In this document: piece by piece, positions 21,276-57,734 of the stretch
Layout: every line of letters starts with the position of its first letter
How positions within the stretch are numbered: position 1 is the first letter of the stretch
Source: Chelonoidis abingdonii
Lineage: Eukaryota > Chordata > Testudines > Testudinidae
Direction: 5' to 3'
NCBI RefSeq assembly: GCF_003597395.2
Contig: NC_133773.1
Coordinates: 65,473,843-65,537,842 of the forward strand
Length of the DNA stretch: 64,000 nucleotides
Notes under the pieces: model-generated
Told to the model about the DNA's origin: nothing
The model's input: only the letters and a program-made list of their open reading frames with translations
Database searches by the model: none
Program-made: the position numbers and the translations under genes

Positions 21276-23889
21276 TATTTTTTCTATGTAATTTAAGTAC
21301 ATTTTTTTAACAACTTAGTCTGAAGAATCATCTTTCAAAAACATTTAATTTAGAAAGGAAAGCATAAGAGACCTTTCATTAGCAAGTAACCAAATCTCAG
21401 ACTCACATTTAAGTTTCGTTGTAATACCTCTTTGATGTGAAAGGATTCTATGATAATCACAGTGAAAATATGCTCTTCAATGAAGAGATTACAGAGGGAA
21501 TGGACTGTCAATGGCATGTGGTCTCTACAAATATCTGTTTTATTAACAAAGCTCCATACCCCAGAGCAAGCCACAATTACTCTGAAGTCTTAACAGCATC
21601 CTTCATCCATCTTGACATGAAAGTTCTTTGGGGTAGGATCCTTGTTGTCGTAATTGTCTAGAAAAAGCATAGCAAATTGTAAGTGCTGTCCTAAGGAAAC
21701 ATAATGAAAATATAAGGCCCAATTTTCAGCTTGTATAAATCAGCAAAGCTCCACAGACCTCAGGATCTTGCCAATGCTGTCAGATCATCGCCTTGCTACT
21801 GGCAATACAAAGCAGGCTTAAAGGGCGTTCAACTGGACATCCCAGATTTCTCCTTCTTCTGAAGAGAACAGAAGTCTGTTACAGAGACTGTAGCGACTGT
21901 CTACCCTGTGGTGCTGCTGTTGTCCCAACATCTGGTAGAACAAAGGTGGTTCATATCCATTTTTGCAATCCTTCTCCTGAGCTGTTCCAAGCAAACAGAG
22001 GCTAGATCCAGGAACTGGTGTATAATATATAAATAAAACACATATGGCTAACCTAAATGCTATGGGATGTCATCTCAAGGGCAAAAGTTATTTTTTTTTC
22101 CAAGTACAGTAGTTAAAAATAGAATCAGAAATTTGGATCTGAACTGAAATCTGGATCCAAGCACCCTTAAATGTTTGGGTGTTTAAAAACTGAATTTACA
22201 GCTTGTATCCATATTTCTGAAGAACTAGTATTCTTTATATATTCCTTCCTCTGATTTTTTTTAAAATACCTCTGCAGGTGCTCATTAATAGCTCTGAGTG
22301 CCCATCTCATACATTAGAAATCAATATAATCATAAACGAAGGGCTACCTGTAAATATATCCCCCTCAGCTTACACCTGCCTCAACCAAGAGAGAAAAGAT
22401 GAGCTTTGCAGTGTGTCTGGAAGGTTAACGCACCTGGGCTGCAGCTGACAAAAGGGAGGGAGCAAGTCAACCAAGGATCCAATATCAACTTCAAGTTATG
22501 TTCCTTTTTTCTAAATGGAGGTCACGTTCCTGCTCTGAGAATATGAGTTTTGCTAACTCTTCTTGTTGCTGCCTCCTAGCCTAGCAACATTATGTTGTCC
22601 TTGTCTGGATTGAGCCACAGCCAGCTAGTTCTCATTCAAGCTCTGGTTGGATCAGATGTGAGGGAGACATAGTAAGATCCTGATTTTGGAATTAGAGCCT
22701 CTTGCTGGGTGAATATGGTTTCTGGATGCACTTATTGTGAAGTTAGGTTGATAGCTCAGGATTTGTTAGAAAAAAGAACATTGCAACAAATATTTTGCAA
22801 GAAAGAAAGTACATAAAATTATGTGGAATTTGTATATATCAAAATTGAAGTCTCCTTACTTTGAGTGTTCCTCAGTAGCTGTCAGTATCCTACTTTCAAA
22901 CTATTTACGGTACGTTATATCAACAGTAGATAGCCTTGACGCTTCAGTCCTTAGGGGTGACCTACAAATGAAAAAAATTAGCTTGTGGCCTTTTTTTCAT
23001 TTTTCTCTGAGGTACACAGAGAGACTGAAAGGGTCTTTTCGGTCTTGTACATAATTCATTTTCTGCTTTGTGCCCCCACCCCCAGCCTCTTAGAATTAGC
23101 AGAAATGACAAGTCCAGTCTTTTTTGTTCCTGTAATTGTTGTTGGAAGACTCTGTAGATTACTATTGGAAACTTTTTCAAACCTTAACTGAAGTAAGGGT
23201 GTTCAATCTTAAAATGAGCTTGTCTCCTAAGTGCTTTAGGCAAATGGATTTTAAGGAAAACGGGGAGTTTTAAACAGTTTGAGTAAAAATAACTTCCCCT
23301 TGCAGTTAATTAGAGGTTTCATTTTCTTTTGTATCTGTGGTGTAGTGCAAATACTTCTCAAGTCATACATAATCTTCCAGGGCACACAATATAACAATTT
23401 TAAATGTTAGAAACAAGCAGAACTCTCTCTTGTTTCCCACCACACACATTTTTCCTAGGGCATAATAAAAGCAACATTTCAGGGCTCCTTTATACACCAT
23501 AATGAAGTTCAGAAGAGCACACACCGTTTTCCCCCTTTGAAGGGCAGCTTAAAGCACTGTCATGTTTTATGAGATTAAAGGCTACAGAATTGCATACTGT
23601 GTTTGCAGAAATGTAATGAAAGCAGGAAAATCAATACTATGTCAATGTTCTTAACAATGTGAAGATTTTCTTGTGCAAAACCCAGGTATGGTCCCCTACT
23701 TGACATGCACACATATGCAGATGAGTACAATGGCTTAGTGAGTAAACAAACATGCTGGACTTTTCATTTTTATCTTTCCTTATCTACTCCACATCCAACC
23801 CTGTGGTGTCTGAGTGCTGTATAAAATTAACACTCCAGCATGGTGTTTCTCAAACTGAGAAGTTAGTCTCTCAAGCAGTTCTAGCATTA
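21276..23889. other. non-coding, nothing recognised
   Basis: Weak L3-tail-like words (GAAAGTTCTTTGGGGTAGGA) occur near 21617, and a palindromic-repeat piece near 21720. No exon was found. Confidence 0.45.
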
Positions 23890-24090
23890 GTTATTATTAG
23901 TTGCATTACAATAGTGCCTACATGCCCTAGCCAAGAATGGGATTCCATTATGCTGGGTTTTTTTTATTTACAAACATATAGCAAAATACAGTAAAAACTC
24001 TCTGAAACAGCTTCCATTCTAAATAGACCAGACAGACAAAGGATGTGAGGGAAAACAGAGACCTAGAAAGGTAGAGTAAGGTACCCCATG
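23890..24090 (-). mobile_element. L3-like LINE tail
   Basis: The plus strand reads TTATTATTAGTTGCATTACA, TAGTGCCTACATGCCCTAGC, CATTATGCTGGG, then an ACAAACATATAGC block: the reverse complement of the old LINE tail also seen in sense at 38540. Confidence 0.5.
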
Positions 24091-25318
24091 CTCTTCTCAT
24101 GGTGAGGTACCTCCTACTCCAATCGTAAGGAATCTCCGGCTTTTTTTCTTGGGTGTTCAAAGAGAAAACACCCCAACGTCTTCCAGAGGGAAACATTTAA
24201 ATAATTACATTTATTTTGCTCCATGTGGAGAGTGAACTTTTCACCTGCTGATGCAAATCACTAGTTTCAAGCAAAACCTGTGACTCTGCTGCAGCAGTTG
24301 ATAATAGTGCCAGTCCAACAGAACTAATAGTGAAATTCTGGAGAAGGTGAGGTAAAGTAAGGGAATGGACGTTGGGGAACACAGCTCTTCTTCCTCTGAA
24401 ATAAAGAAAAACTGAGGAAATAGCTTTACATTAAACTCTATCTTAAATCTACAAAAAAAAAATTGAAATGCCATTTTCCCCTCACTAAGACTAGGGTATA
24501 TTTCAGAAGAATTTTACTTAAATAGGTCCAGAGCAGCCCTTCCCTTGGGGAAACCCCACAGGAGTGGGGCTATGGAGTGAAGAAAAACTCTGCAAGCTTT
24601 CCCTCACTGTGTTCTTCCCAAAAGTTTCCATGGAGATTTAAGGAAGAAACTTTATGGGTTTCTCCTTACCTTCTGCAGAAAAAAACCCAGGCCCCTTAAA
24701 CTCCATGGATTTTAAGAGCTTTAAGCCTAGGCTTCCATACTGGCTCTGTGGAATCATTGCACTGCCCACCTTCCCCTCCATTCTGGTTTCTAGGCAATGT
24801 GGTTGACGAGAGTCTCACTGCCAAGACTTCCTCCACCAGAGGAAGATGATTGCATTGAATTGCCTAATACGTGCTGTCATGCAAACCTAAAAGACATCAG
24901 CCTGCTTGGTTCCAGGCAGTCTCCCATAGCAACATTCTGGAACTAGGATCATTCCAATATTAGCACCTGTCCATAAAGAAGCACAGGCCTTCCCTTAATC
25001 TGGATACATTTGAGTATTCATAATTCTGTATTATGGCTATGTCTGTTCTCTAACTACTCATGTTTTATATTTCCATATACTCTTCTGCTTGAAGTTGCTT
25101 TTGAGATGAGATATTTAATGTGTATTCCTTTAGTTTCTCCCTTATCTAAATTTCATGGTGGTAGCTCATTAGGCTACATTATTCCTTACAATTGTTTTCA
25201 GCTTTTGAGAAGTAGAAAGCAGGACCTTTTAAACCCTCACAGTGCTAAAAATCAAACTCCATTAGGACTGCTATGATCCAATGACATATATTTATTTAAT
25301 CCTGGTCTCTGTTCCCAG
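24091..25318. other. upstream of TMEM144 coding exon, no promoter seen
   Basis: Presumably 5' intron of TMEM144. No CpG island, TATA-like element or donor site convincing enough to mark a first exon. Confidence 0.4.
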
Positions 25319-47742
<22,424 letters not shown>

Positions 47743-48726
47743 AGGATTGCTTGGACCAGCAGATGGTGCTACTGGGGAATAAAAACACTGTAAGAAGACT
47801 GCAATCTCTGACGCTTTCTGAGATGATTAATAGATCTTGACTCTCACAAGAGACTGGCGAATATTCATAATTCACGTTTTTTTATGCCAACTGAGAAAAT
47901 TCAGCAGAATTTGTTTCAGGCCTGAAACAAGTAAAAGGATAGTGTGAAATATTTTTTTAAAATATATTGGAAGATGCCAGTGTTGTCTTTCTGGGTGATT
48001 GTAGGAGCAAAAATTGGCCTTCAAAGGATTTCAAATAATTTTTATAATTTTCTGATATAGTGCATTGGTCTATAAACTATCATTGAATCAGGATAAGTTT
48101 TAATTCATCTTTGCAGGTTGGAGGATAAAGGGAATATTAATTCTGGCTTCTTAATATTTTACTTTGCAAGGCAGTACATTTGTTTTAATATACTGTGTGT
48201 TCTGGAGTATTAGGGCTGATATACAAAACAATCTGGTAACAAAGTAACCATAACATCACTGAATCAAGGTTTGTTAACAGCGTTTATTGATGATCATTTT
48301 GTTTTGTTTTATTGAAAGAAGTAGATTACAGTTCCACTTAAATTATGCAAATATTAGTACCTTGGGCATCATTCTTGAAATATTTTCTAAAATCTACTCA
48401 GTTGAAGTAGAATTGTGAGGAAGTATGCAAACAATTTATTCTGGAACTGGAGCAATACCTTCAGTGTAAGAAATGTAAGTTTGTTACCAGGTTACATATA
48501 CAGTTAGTTAAACATTTGTTGACAGGCTGCAAATATTGTGCATTTTCTGAATAGTCAGACTTTTTCATACAGCACATTCCATGTTAAAGCTGTGGCTGTC
48601 ACAGTAACATTTTGTAATTGGTTATACTAAAAATTCATGGTAATTTCTATGTTGTCAAACAGGTTTTGCTCGAGGGCAAATTGCATGTGATGTATCATGA
48701 CTCGATTTGCATGTACAATTTCAAAA

Positions 48727-49006
48727 TAGAGTGATTTCAAAATAGCGGTGTTAGTCTGTATCCACAAAAAAAACAGGAATACTTGCGGCACTTTAGAGAC
48801 TAACACATTTATTTGAGCATAAGCTTTCGTAGGCTACAGCCTACTTCATCAGATGCATAGAATGGAACATATAGTGAGGAGATGTATATACATACAGAGA
48901 ACATGAAAAGGTGAGAGTTGCCTACTCTAAGAGGCTAATTAATTAATTAAGATGAGCTATTATCAGCAGGAGGAGAAAAAAAAGCTTTTGTAGTGATAAT
49001 AATAGA
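48727..49006 (-). mobile_element. PLE 3' fragment
   Basis: TAGCGGTGTTAGTCTGTATC, GGCACTTTAGAGACTAACAC, AAGCTTTCGTAGGCTACAGC, CTACTTCATCAGATGCATAG: the inverse of the PLE tail, close to the left arm of the 38.7 kb copy. Single arm only. Confidence 0.8.
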
Positions 49007-52000
49007 GTGAGACTCCCTCCAGTGACCAAACTATTGAAAGGAGCAAATGCTGCCTGAAAGGGCTTTGCTTCTTGCAGAAGTTTCCAGGGACAGAGGGATG
49101 GAATCCACAGCCCCAACCTGCCAGGCTACTCTAATCCAGACCCTAGGGAAGAGCAGCATGTGTTGCTTGTCTGAACGTGGGGTTTAAGGCTAAAAGTCAT
49201 CAGGGAGTGTGTGTAAGCATATGATTGTATCTCCATCGCGCCCACAATTCCCTCCCCCCTTCCATGATATTGCAAAGATCTTTGTGGCCTGTGGCAGGGA
49301 TTTGTAGAATTATAATGTTCTAACCTCAGGCTTCAGGCAGCTTCCTGAGACCCTTAGGACTACAGCTGTAGTGTTTTTTTTGTAAAAAGAAAATGTTTTT
49401 TTTCCCCCCCTGAGGAAAATATATTTGGAAAAGGAATAAAGAACAGTTTGGGGATAAATTTGTTTTACAGTGAAAAATCAAAAAATTGTGCAAGTCTAGA
49501 TGCCTGAGCCACACTGCTGTCTGAATTTACTTAATGAATGGAACATATCTTCTAATTTAAAACAAAATTGTAGTGTATAATATCTGTTGTCAAAGGGCAC
49601 AGAAATGCAGGACATATCAAGATGAAAGCTTCATGCTTTTCTGTTCATCACTGTAGGCAGTCACCTGCTGTGCAGGGTCCTTGCTATTTCTGCATTGCTG
49701 TCTGTTCATATAGTCGGCCACATATACCTTGACCCACACACAAAACCTTGCCTGAAGTGAGGCACCAAAATCCTAATATACACACCTAAATAAATGGTCT
49801 AAGATTTTCAGACATGTTGAGACTTTCCAGTAAAACCAAGGAGAGCTGTATCTGTGTAATCAGCATGTCTGAAAATGTGGCCACTTCTAGGTACCCAATG
49901 TAGGAGCCAAATAAATTTATATATGCTCTGACGTGTGTGTGTGCACACATATATACACAGAGCTGGGTACCTAAACACCTACGAGAGGACAATCATTGAA
50001 TGTCTGGCCCAGTCTTCCTCTGTCAGTCTCTGATCTCATGCTTGCCCAGTTATTAATCCCAGCCTCACTCACAATGTACAAGTTATGTTGCTAGGAACAC
50101 TCCACATTTCTAAACGCTTCTACATTTAGAGCTTGTTTCATAGCAGTAATGAGCCAGTTCCTCAGCTGGTAGATATCAGCAATGCTTCATTGATATCAGT
50201 GTCATACACAGGTTTAAGCCAGGTGAGGAAGTGGCCCAATATTTCTTGCTGGCATTTGAAACAATAAACAGATATTAAAAACTAATAACCAGGACAGAGA
50301 CAAACTTTGCTTATTAATCTTAGAAGTCACTGATGTAGAGTTATGTTTCCCCTGAAATAGAATTTACAGAACATTCAGTTCTCTGAACACTGAGTTTCCT
50401 CTGCTGACCACAATCTCCAGATACATCTTGCTTTCTGAACCAGACAGACAAATAGGAATAAAGACCTTCTTGATCCTTTAGGTTCATCCTGGACCCTATG
50501 TAAGAGGCAGTGAATGACTGAGCAGCCCCAGGAAGGAATTGTGACTCAGTCACAATTTTGCCCCTACTCCCTTCTTGCTCGAGAGGGAAGGGAAGTAAGT
50601 AATTACAACCCTTAGCATGCAGCTCACTTCACTCCTCAGCAACTGTGGAGGTGGGGTGGCACAGAGTCAGATCTCTGCCCACACCCCATAGTGGCAGTAT
50701 GTGGAGAGTAGGAGTTGCCTTTCACACCACACCCAAGCCCTGGGTTGATCGAGCAAGGAGTAGGAGCACAATCTAGCCCTAAAACTAAGATTTGTTAACT
50801 TTGATTATTTTGTAATTTAGCTCCTTTCTTTCCCTCAGCAATAGTCCGATTTCTCCTCCACTTCAGAATAGGTTTCTCTCCATTTATGTCTGGGATTCCT
50901 GGATGTACTTCAGATGTCAGTTACTGGAACTCAGGCATGATATCTTTCTGAAATGACTAATGAAAGAAGAGAACAGCATTACAGAAGTTTGATTCACAGA
51001 CTGGATGGTTCAGAGAGAGGCTGGTTATCGCATTACCACCACTTCCAAGTAGCAGTTCTAATCTGACAGATTAGTAGTGACCCCAACTCTTCACCATGCA
51101 AGTGCCCCTCAGTAACCTATGTGAAGTTAGTTGGTTAGTTGATTCCTAGTAAGTGGTCAGTCATAAGCCTCAGCAGAAAGCCCAAGGTCTGAATGGATTT
51201 GAAGACTGAACTAATCTCATCTCTTTGGAGTTGAGGGAGATTGGCAAGCCATGAAGAGCCTTGTACTGACATGGCCTGTGTTTACCTGCTGTATTTCAAA
51301 TTCCAGTCCATCTGCTGCATTTACAAATTAGTGTGATTAAGGCAAATTGGAGTGATTATGCTATCTGTCATGCTCATTTCCCGTAACAGTATACCAGCCC
51401 TGACACATGATTTACACAAAGAGTGAAGCTATTGGATACCTTTTCTTTAAACTACAACCATATGATTGTTTTATTTTTCAGAGCAAACTGAAGAGGTTCT
51501 GTATTTTTATTTGTTTTTTGTTTTGTTTTTTTTTTTTTTAAAGTCATTCCTCTCTATAGGGACTGTCTTAATTTTTTGCCTTGTGCAGGGCATATTACTT
51601 GGTGCTTGAATAGTGATGGAGGAATAATTTGCATATTCTAAGGACAGGACTTCTCCTAGATTTCTGGGTTCTGCAAAATCTAATCTTTCATTTGAAAGAA
51701 CAGTGGAAATTGCATGGAAGTGCAAACTGATGCACTGGTATCTTGTCAAGTCTGCAGCTAGTCAGATTTAAACAACAGTATGAAATGTGTGAATTTCCAC
51801 ACCTATCTCAGTGGGGCATTAACTGCAAATCCTAATTATAAACATTGAAATGTCAGTGTTACTATATATTTCCTTACTGATAATTTTATCAGAAACATCT
51901 AGCCAATTTGTTAAATTGGTCTATCTATATATACCTCTTGCAGCTTTACTTCCTAGGAAACATTTTTTTCAGGACGATGGACCATCAGGATGTATGTTTT

Positions 52001-52179
52001 TAATATGTAAATAATCCAGTTTTTGTTCACTTCCTTCCAAGACACTTTAATCTTAAATTTCAAGCACAAATTAAATTGGTATTTGCTATGCTCTCACCTT
52101 TGAAACATTGGACTAGCACAGAATGGTTTGTGGGTCTGTCGTATAATTTAGTATTTAAATTTAAGTGTCACTACTGGAC

Positions 52180-52275
52180 TACAGGTTAGTTTTTCAGCTG
52201 GCACAAATCAGTATGAGTCCACGGATATCCGTTGGGCTGTGCTGATTTACACCAGGTGAAGATCTTGCCTTAAAT
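52180..52275. repeat. palindromic MITE-like repeat
   Basis: TTTCAGCTGGCACAAATCAG and GCTGATTTACACCAGGTGAA are inverted halves around CACGGATATCCGTTGG; same type as 2199-2284. Confidence 0.55.
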
Positions 52276-53437
52276 ATATTTAAGTGACTTGCTTGCTGTC
52301 CTACATTATATGTATACTTGATATGATATTATATTATAAAAGAGTAGGACCATGAAAAAATAATGTTGAGGTTTTTTGGGGGGGGGGGGTGAGGGAAAAG
52401 GGTGAGAATATATCACTGCAGCTATTTTCAAAAATGTATTTGTCCATCAATTTGGGTTCACCTATCACTATCTTGCAGAATATATTCAACTTTATTTCTC
52501 CACTTCTGTCCACATTGGTCTTGGTGTGGTAATTCTTAGAAATACATGAAGTTTAAAATTAACGGCATATATACATTTGTAAAAACAAAAAGTGTTAACC
52601 ATGTAAGTGGGGCACTACCATCTTTGCTATTATTCTTAGCACCATATAGATTTTCTTATGCTTGCCTGTTGCTTCTCCCTATATTATCTGGATAATGACT
52701 TCTGTTTTTGACTATTTGATCAGTTCTGTAGGTTACACTTCCTTTAATAACCTAAGTTAAGATACTGATGCTGCATCTGGAAAAAAACTCACTTTTTAAC
52801 ACTTCTGTTAAACTACTAATGCTTTTTGTTTAATCAGCAGAACTTACTCTTTTTTTTTAATCAGTAGGGACATTTATACTTAAATCCTATTACTAATATC
52901 TCCTTTAAAATTTTCTTGTTAATCCAGAATTAAAATTCAGAGTCTGACTTGAGCTTTTTTACAGATGTAAAAATGAAATGTCAACTGAAATTATGAATAC
53001 CATCAATTGACTCAAATGTCAATTTTAATTGTTTTCAAACGCAATTCAGTTTGAAGGCGCTCTAGACAATTGCTGTGTGACAAATAGATTTCACTTTTTT
53101 AAAATAAAATAAATACAATGCTTGGTGGCTGATCAAAGTGTTGCTGTTGATTATAAAAGTGTACTTATGTTAAACTGGCAAAGTTTTTTTTCATGCTCTT
53201 CACGAAATGTGTATTGTTTTATACTAAATGTCAATGTAATAAAAACAATGTATTTAATGAAAGCATACTGTGTACTACACCTTTGTCAAATTCTTATTTG
53301 GAGTGCACATACCGTCTTTGGTCCGAGTTTGTACAGTGTCAGGCATAATGGGGTCCTAGTCCATTACTATGGCTCTGATCTTCTAAATTAGCAGTAGTAT
53401 ATTGTGTATAGCTACATGTGATTTAATTAATAAATTT

Positions 53438-53535
53438 CTACCCTTGCTGGGCCTCCATCTCCCCCTCTGTAAAATAGGAATATATTTACTGACTTTTTAC
53501 CTAAATTATGTTTTGTAAAGAGCTACAAAGTGCGA
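53438..53535 (+). repeat. MIR-like remnant
   Basis: GGGCCTCCATCTCCCCCTCT, GTAAAATAGGAATA, then TTGTAAAGAGCTACAAAGTG follow the MIR 3' half. Confidence 0.5.
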
Positions 53536-54939
53536 CAAGTGTATAGAGGTAGGAGTAGCGTGCAGGCATTCTGGCTCCCAGCTCTGTGATTGATCCACAT
53601 CATTGCATGGCTTTTGGAGAGAAGACAACATTTCAGTCAAGTTGAATTTGAGAAAAATGAAGCAGTTTTAACAGAATTTTAACCAACAGGATCACTAACT
53701 AAATTAAAATATCATATTGCAAGAATGGCTGAATTGCCTTTGTCAAAAAACCTAACCGACCGGCAATGAAATGTTCATGTCCGTCCTCAAATTAAAATCA
53801 AGCTAAGTTGTAAAGTATCTAAAGTTCCCTTTCTAGTGAGTCAAATCTTGCCAAAAGCCATGCTTGACGGACATTTTGTACACTAACTCACAGACAAGAT
53901 CTCTGTTTTAAATAGGTAATCTATAAAATACACAGAAAAACTCTAAGAAGGCTATATACAACATTCTGACTCCAAAATGGCAAACTACTTTGTCTTATGT
54001 TTAACCAGGACTTAGGGTGAAATTCTGGCTCCACTGAAGTTAATGGCAAAACTCCCATTGATTTCATGAGGGCCAGGATTGCACTTCTTCAGTGCGAGTC
54101 TGTAATTCACGGTGGCCTGTAAAAAGAGAGGGATCCCATAGACATGACACGGTCAGCGTTGTCTAGCAAAGTGATTTCTCATTTGATGTGTTTTGTGGAT
54201 ATGATACATGGGTCTATTTTCATAGCTTTATCACTCTACAATGATACTAAGTTTTTTGTTTGTTCTGGGAAGGAGTTATAACACAGTCCACTTTAATTGC
54301 AGCTCAACCCAATAGTGGAATTTATTATTGCTTCATCTAGCTGAACATGGTAAACACTGAAACAACAGACACTGGTTTAGGGCCACATAACCTCTTCCCT
54401 TGTGCAATGTGTGTATAGGGGAAAGAAAAGCAGGAATTCCACTTCAGTCTCCACAAAACTGGATGAAGAATAGGCACGACCAGAAATTAAAGTAAAGGGA
54501 AACTGGGATGAATGAAACTCTCACTCCTTTCCCTGACTTGGGTAAGTAGTACTCTCCCACAGCTTCTCCATCTCATTGTCTAGCATGGAAAGAATTCCCT
54601 CTTCTCCTTCAACCTATTTTACCATTGGAGAAAATATGGCAGCTGTTCCCCTTGTTCCTCAGAAAGTTCCTGTGGACTCCTATATGAGCAATGTGTGAAG
54701 GACATGGGAAACACCTGTAAATATTTTATGAATATTATATGTACACCTTTATTTGCTATATGACTACCAGGGGTTAGTTCCAGTAGGAGTTATTATGCAT
54801 TTTCATAAAAGGAATTATTATGCATCTTCAGGAAAGGAGACAATAGCTTCAGATTGTCCCTTTAAGTACTGGTGAATGGGGCAATGCAGACATTAGTCCC
54901 TTTGAAGTTTACCACTGACTCTGTGGAGATAGACTACTT
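53536..54939. other. non-coding, one short palindromic repeat
   Basis: About 54010-54095 has GTGAAATTCTGGCTCCACTG and AAAACTCCCATTGATTTCAT, a common short repeat. Nothing else was recognised. Confidence 0.45.
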
Positions 54940-55560
54940 GGCAGGGGACCCTGGAGCTTGAACTTTAGGTAGGAAACTCAAAGAACATTGGGACTGATAA
55001 CAGAGAGCCCCTGAAAAACAGGGGGAAGAGACAGGCTGCAGGGAAGAACTAAGTCCCCAGATGTGGGGGTGCGTGGAAGAAGCTAGACCTATCTAAGTTT
55101 TAGATAAGATAGATATGCGTGGAGACTGGTATGTTAAAATAGTCTCTTGCTACACTTTGATCCTACTGTTGAGGTTAAGCTACACTTGGTTTTGAAACGG
55201 CTATTTTGAGTGACTGTATTCACCTACTGGTCACAGTTCCCAAAGGGAAACTGGCTGTCATGGAACCCAGTTGGCCTTGCTGTGCTATCACAGCTGGTAT
55301 ACAAGGTTTGTGCAAGATGGTTTGAAAGTGGAAGATTTGCATATTTCCACCCAGGACAGGTGGAGACAAGAGGCCTGACTCCTGATAGGGTGTATTTAAC
55401 GAGAATGGAAGGGGGCTCAAAAACACAGGTAACCCTGAACTATGACAGTGCATGGTTGGCATTCTGCAAGATCAGAGTGAATGGAGTCAGTGTCTTGCTG
55501 CACTACAGTATATGGCAACATTCCCTAGCAAGCCTACAAGATTGTCCTAGTTCATAGTAC
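54940..55560 (+). other. unclassified repeat-like region with open frame
   Basis: GAGAGCCCCTGAAAAACAGG, GAGACAGGCTGCAGGGAAGA and CTAAGTCCCCAGATG suggest an LTR- or repeat-derived stretch. From 55210 to 55557 a 115-codon frame is open (blocks GNWLSWNPVGLAVLSQL and GGSKTQVTLNYDSAWLAF), not recognised. No splice or start evidence. Not called a gene. Confidence 0.25.
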
Positions 55561-56874
55561 TTCTTGCAGTTCTGGCTAACTCCTACGCTAAACTTTTTCT
55601 TACTCTGTCACCAGTGCGTCCCAGCGCAACGCATCACCCAAAGAGACATTTGAAAAGGACAACAGGTTTTCCAGGGAAAACATTTAACCAAAAAAAAAAA
55701 AAAATTAGGTGAGCTGTGCTGCCAGTATAGGAGGGGCCCATGGTGAACTAAATAAATCAGATTTGCAGGGGAATTTTGAAGACTGTGGCATGTTACTTCA
55801 TGCATTTAGAGGGCTATGTCCCCGCTGCTTTTGCAGGTAAGGAATGTCACATCAGGCAGATCGGAAGGGCAAGCTGACAGTATGTTGTAGTTTCCTAACC
55901 ACATTTTTTCCTCCCACAATTATTGTTTCTTCATGAGAGGGGATGATTTTGCCTTAATCTTTATTCAAATAAAGATAATACTTTCCAGGCTACTTAAGGA
56001 TTTAGTAGGTTCTGCCAAGCAGCTGGCAACTCTATGCCAGTTGGCCTGTTCAGCATAATTTCTTTGTCACTCTGCAAAATTGGAGCACGTAAATACTGGA
56101 TTTGTTTTACAGTATTTGAACTCAAGTGGTGGGATGCCAGTGGTGAATTTTAGCTGAAAACTCTATATTAAGCCTCCCCTTATACATAAGAAAAAATAGT
56201 GCTTTATATGAACACTTTCATAGATATTTGGCAGGCATGTTTTGAAGGCCGATTACAAAATGTGTGAAAAGTATATTTTTTAGGTAAGACTGGGAATTTA
56301 GTAGAAGTTTAACATTGTTCTGCTTTGGAAGACAGTTTTACATAGGGATTTATTTGAACACACTATGCTTTGGTGTACATTAAAATAATCTCTCCTTATA
56401 AACACCTGTCTGCTGCGCACATTTTATGCTGGTGATTGAAGCTGCTTACACTAGTGGTTTAGAATTTGATGGAGGCTTTTTGGTTGTTTGAGTCTTCATA
56501 CATCAGTGAGATAGTTTGAAGTGATTCAGAGAAAAGTGCATCCATTCCCTGGAGGTCCCATGAGAAGTAGTGTGACAAACTTCTAGAACAAAGACTTTTA
56601 TAGAACATTGTTCACACAGATCAGAGTTCTATTCAAATGTAAGGCCCACTCCTGCACCAGTGGAGTCAGTAAGAGTAGGATTGGGTCCTAATTAGAAACC
56701 AGTACAACAACTTTTTATTTCCTTAGGGCTAGATGGTCGATTTTAGCCACAGCTTAGAGTAAAGGGTGGCATGTAACTCTGCCAGTCCTGGGCACCTCTC
56801 TGGATGCAAGTAGGAAATAGTGAGCTGAAGCTCTCAAAGCTGCAGCTTACTTGCTATCATACGAGAGGGGACAC
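55561..56874. other. non-coding, nothing recognised
   Basis: AT-rich; no exon or repeat family recognised. Confidence 0.45.
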
Positions 56875-56992
56875 AAAGTTGAAGTGACTTGCTGCAGGTT
56901 AGCAGCAGGGCCAGGAGTAAAACTCTGGTCTCTGGAGCCCTAGTCCAGTGCCCGTATGTCCTAATCACTGGATATCACTGCCTCCTACTGTA
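56875..56992 (-). repeat. MIR SINE remnant
   Basis: AAGTTGAAGTGACTTGCTGC, GGTTAGCAGCAGGGCCAGGA, then CCCTAGTCCAGTGCCCGTAT and CTAATCACTGGATATCACTG: the inverse of the MIR 5' and core region. Confidence 0.65.
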
Positions 56993-57734
56993 ATCAGGGA
57001 GTCGGGGGAGAGGGTGCTTGTCCCCTGCTGGATATAATAGGCTTATGAATTTGCTCTTGTTAGGCAGCTGTGGGATTTAGTCCTATAACACAAGTGATGG
57101 AGGTTTATGCTTTTAGCATTAAGATTCTGGATTCAAACCTCACTATTGGCCCAGATGAGGATGGTAGAACACACAATAAACATGCTACTGATTAGGTGCT
57201 ATAGTGGCAAGTTGCTCTATATGTGGTACTCACTGCAGATAAAGAGGAGATAAACAGAGGACAAATTTCTTTAATGCTCTGGAACTTGCTGTCCAGGAGT
57301 GGATGCATAGGTTTTCTAAGTGTGAGACAAGGAAACACGGAGAACTTTTAAAAACTGTCAAACCAGACAAATGGAAAGCATGACAATAACTAATTTTCAA
57401 TTTATAAGTAGCCACATTAAACGAGGAAAGCTGTACATTCATATTCATAAATGGAATATCCATTTGAGAAATACAAGAAAACGTAGGCTATCACTCACAA
57501 TGCAACAGCAGCACTTAAACAAGTTACTGCATGTTTTATCCTTTATGATGAAAAGTTAATAACTAACCCTGTGCATATTTTCAGCAATTTCCATATCTCT
57601 TCACTGTAATCCTTATCTTGGCAGAGGGTTTGATATAGTGGCATCTCGTAGTAGTGTGTGGGGCGGGGGGGGGGTGAGGGGGAATTAACCTTCCAGTTTC
57701 TGGTTCCTAACAGTCAAATCTTCTCTTTCCTCTA

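Larger units (their letters stand above)
47743..53260 (+). other. TMEM144: possible TMEM144 3' UTR
   Basis: AT-rich sequence after the stop. AATAAA occurs early at 47778-47783 and again at 53238-53243, the latter followed by a GT-containing stretch (TACTGTGTACTACACC). Several other AATAAA copies lie between, so the true end is not decided. A PLE piece sits at 48727-49006. A G run lies near 52376-52389. Confidence 0.3.
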
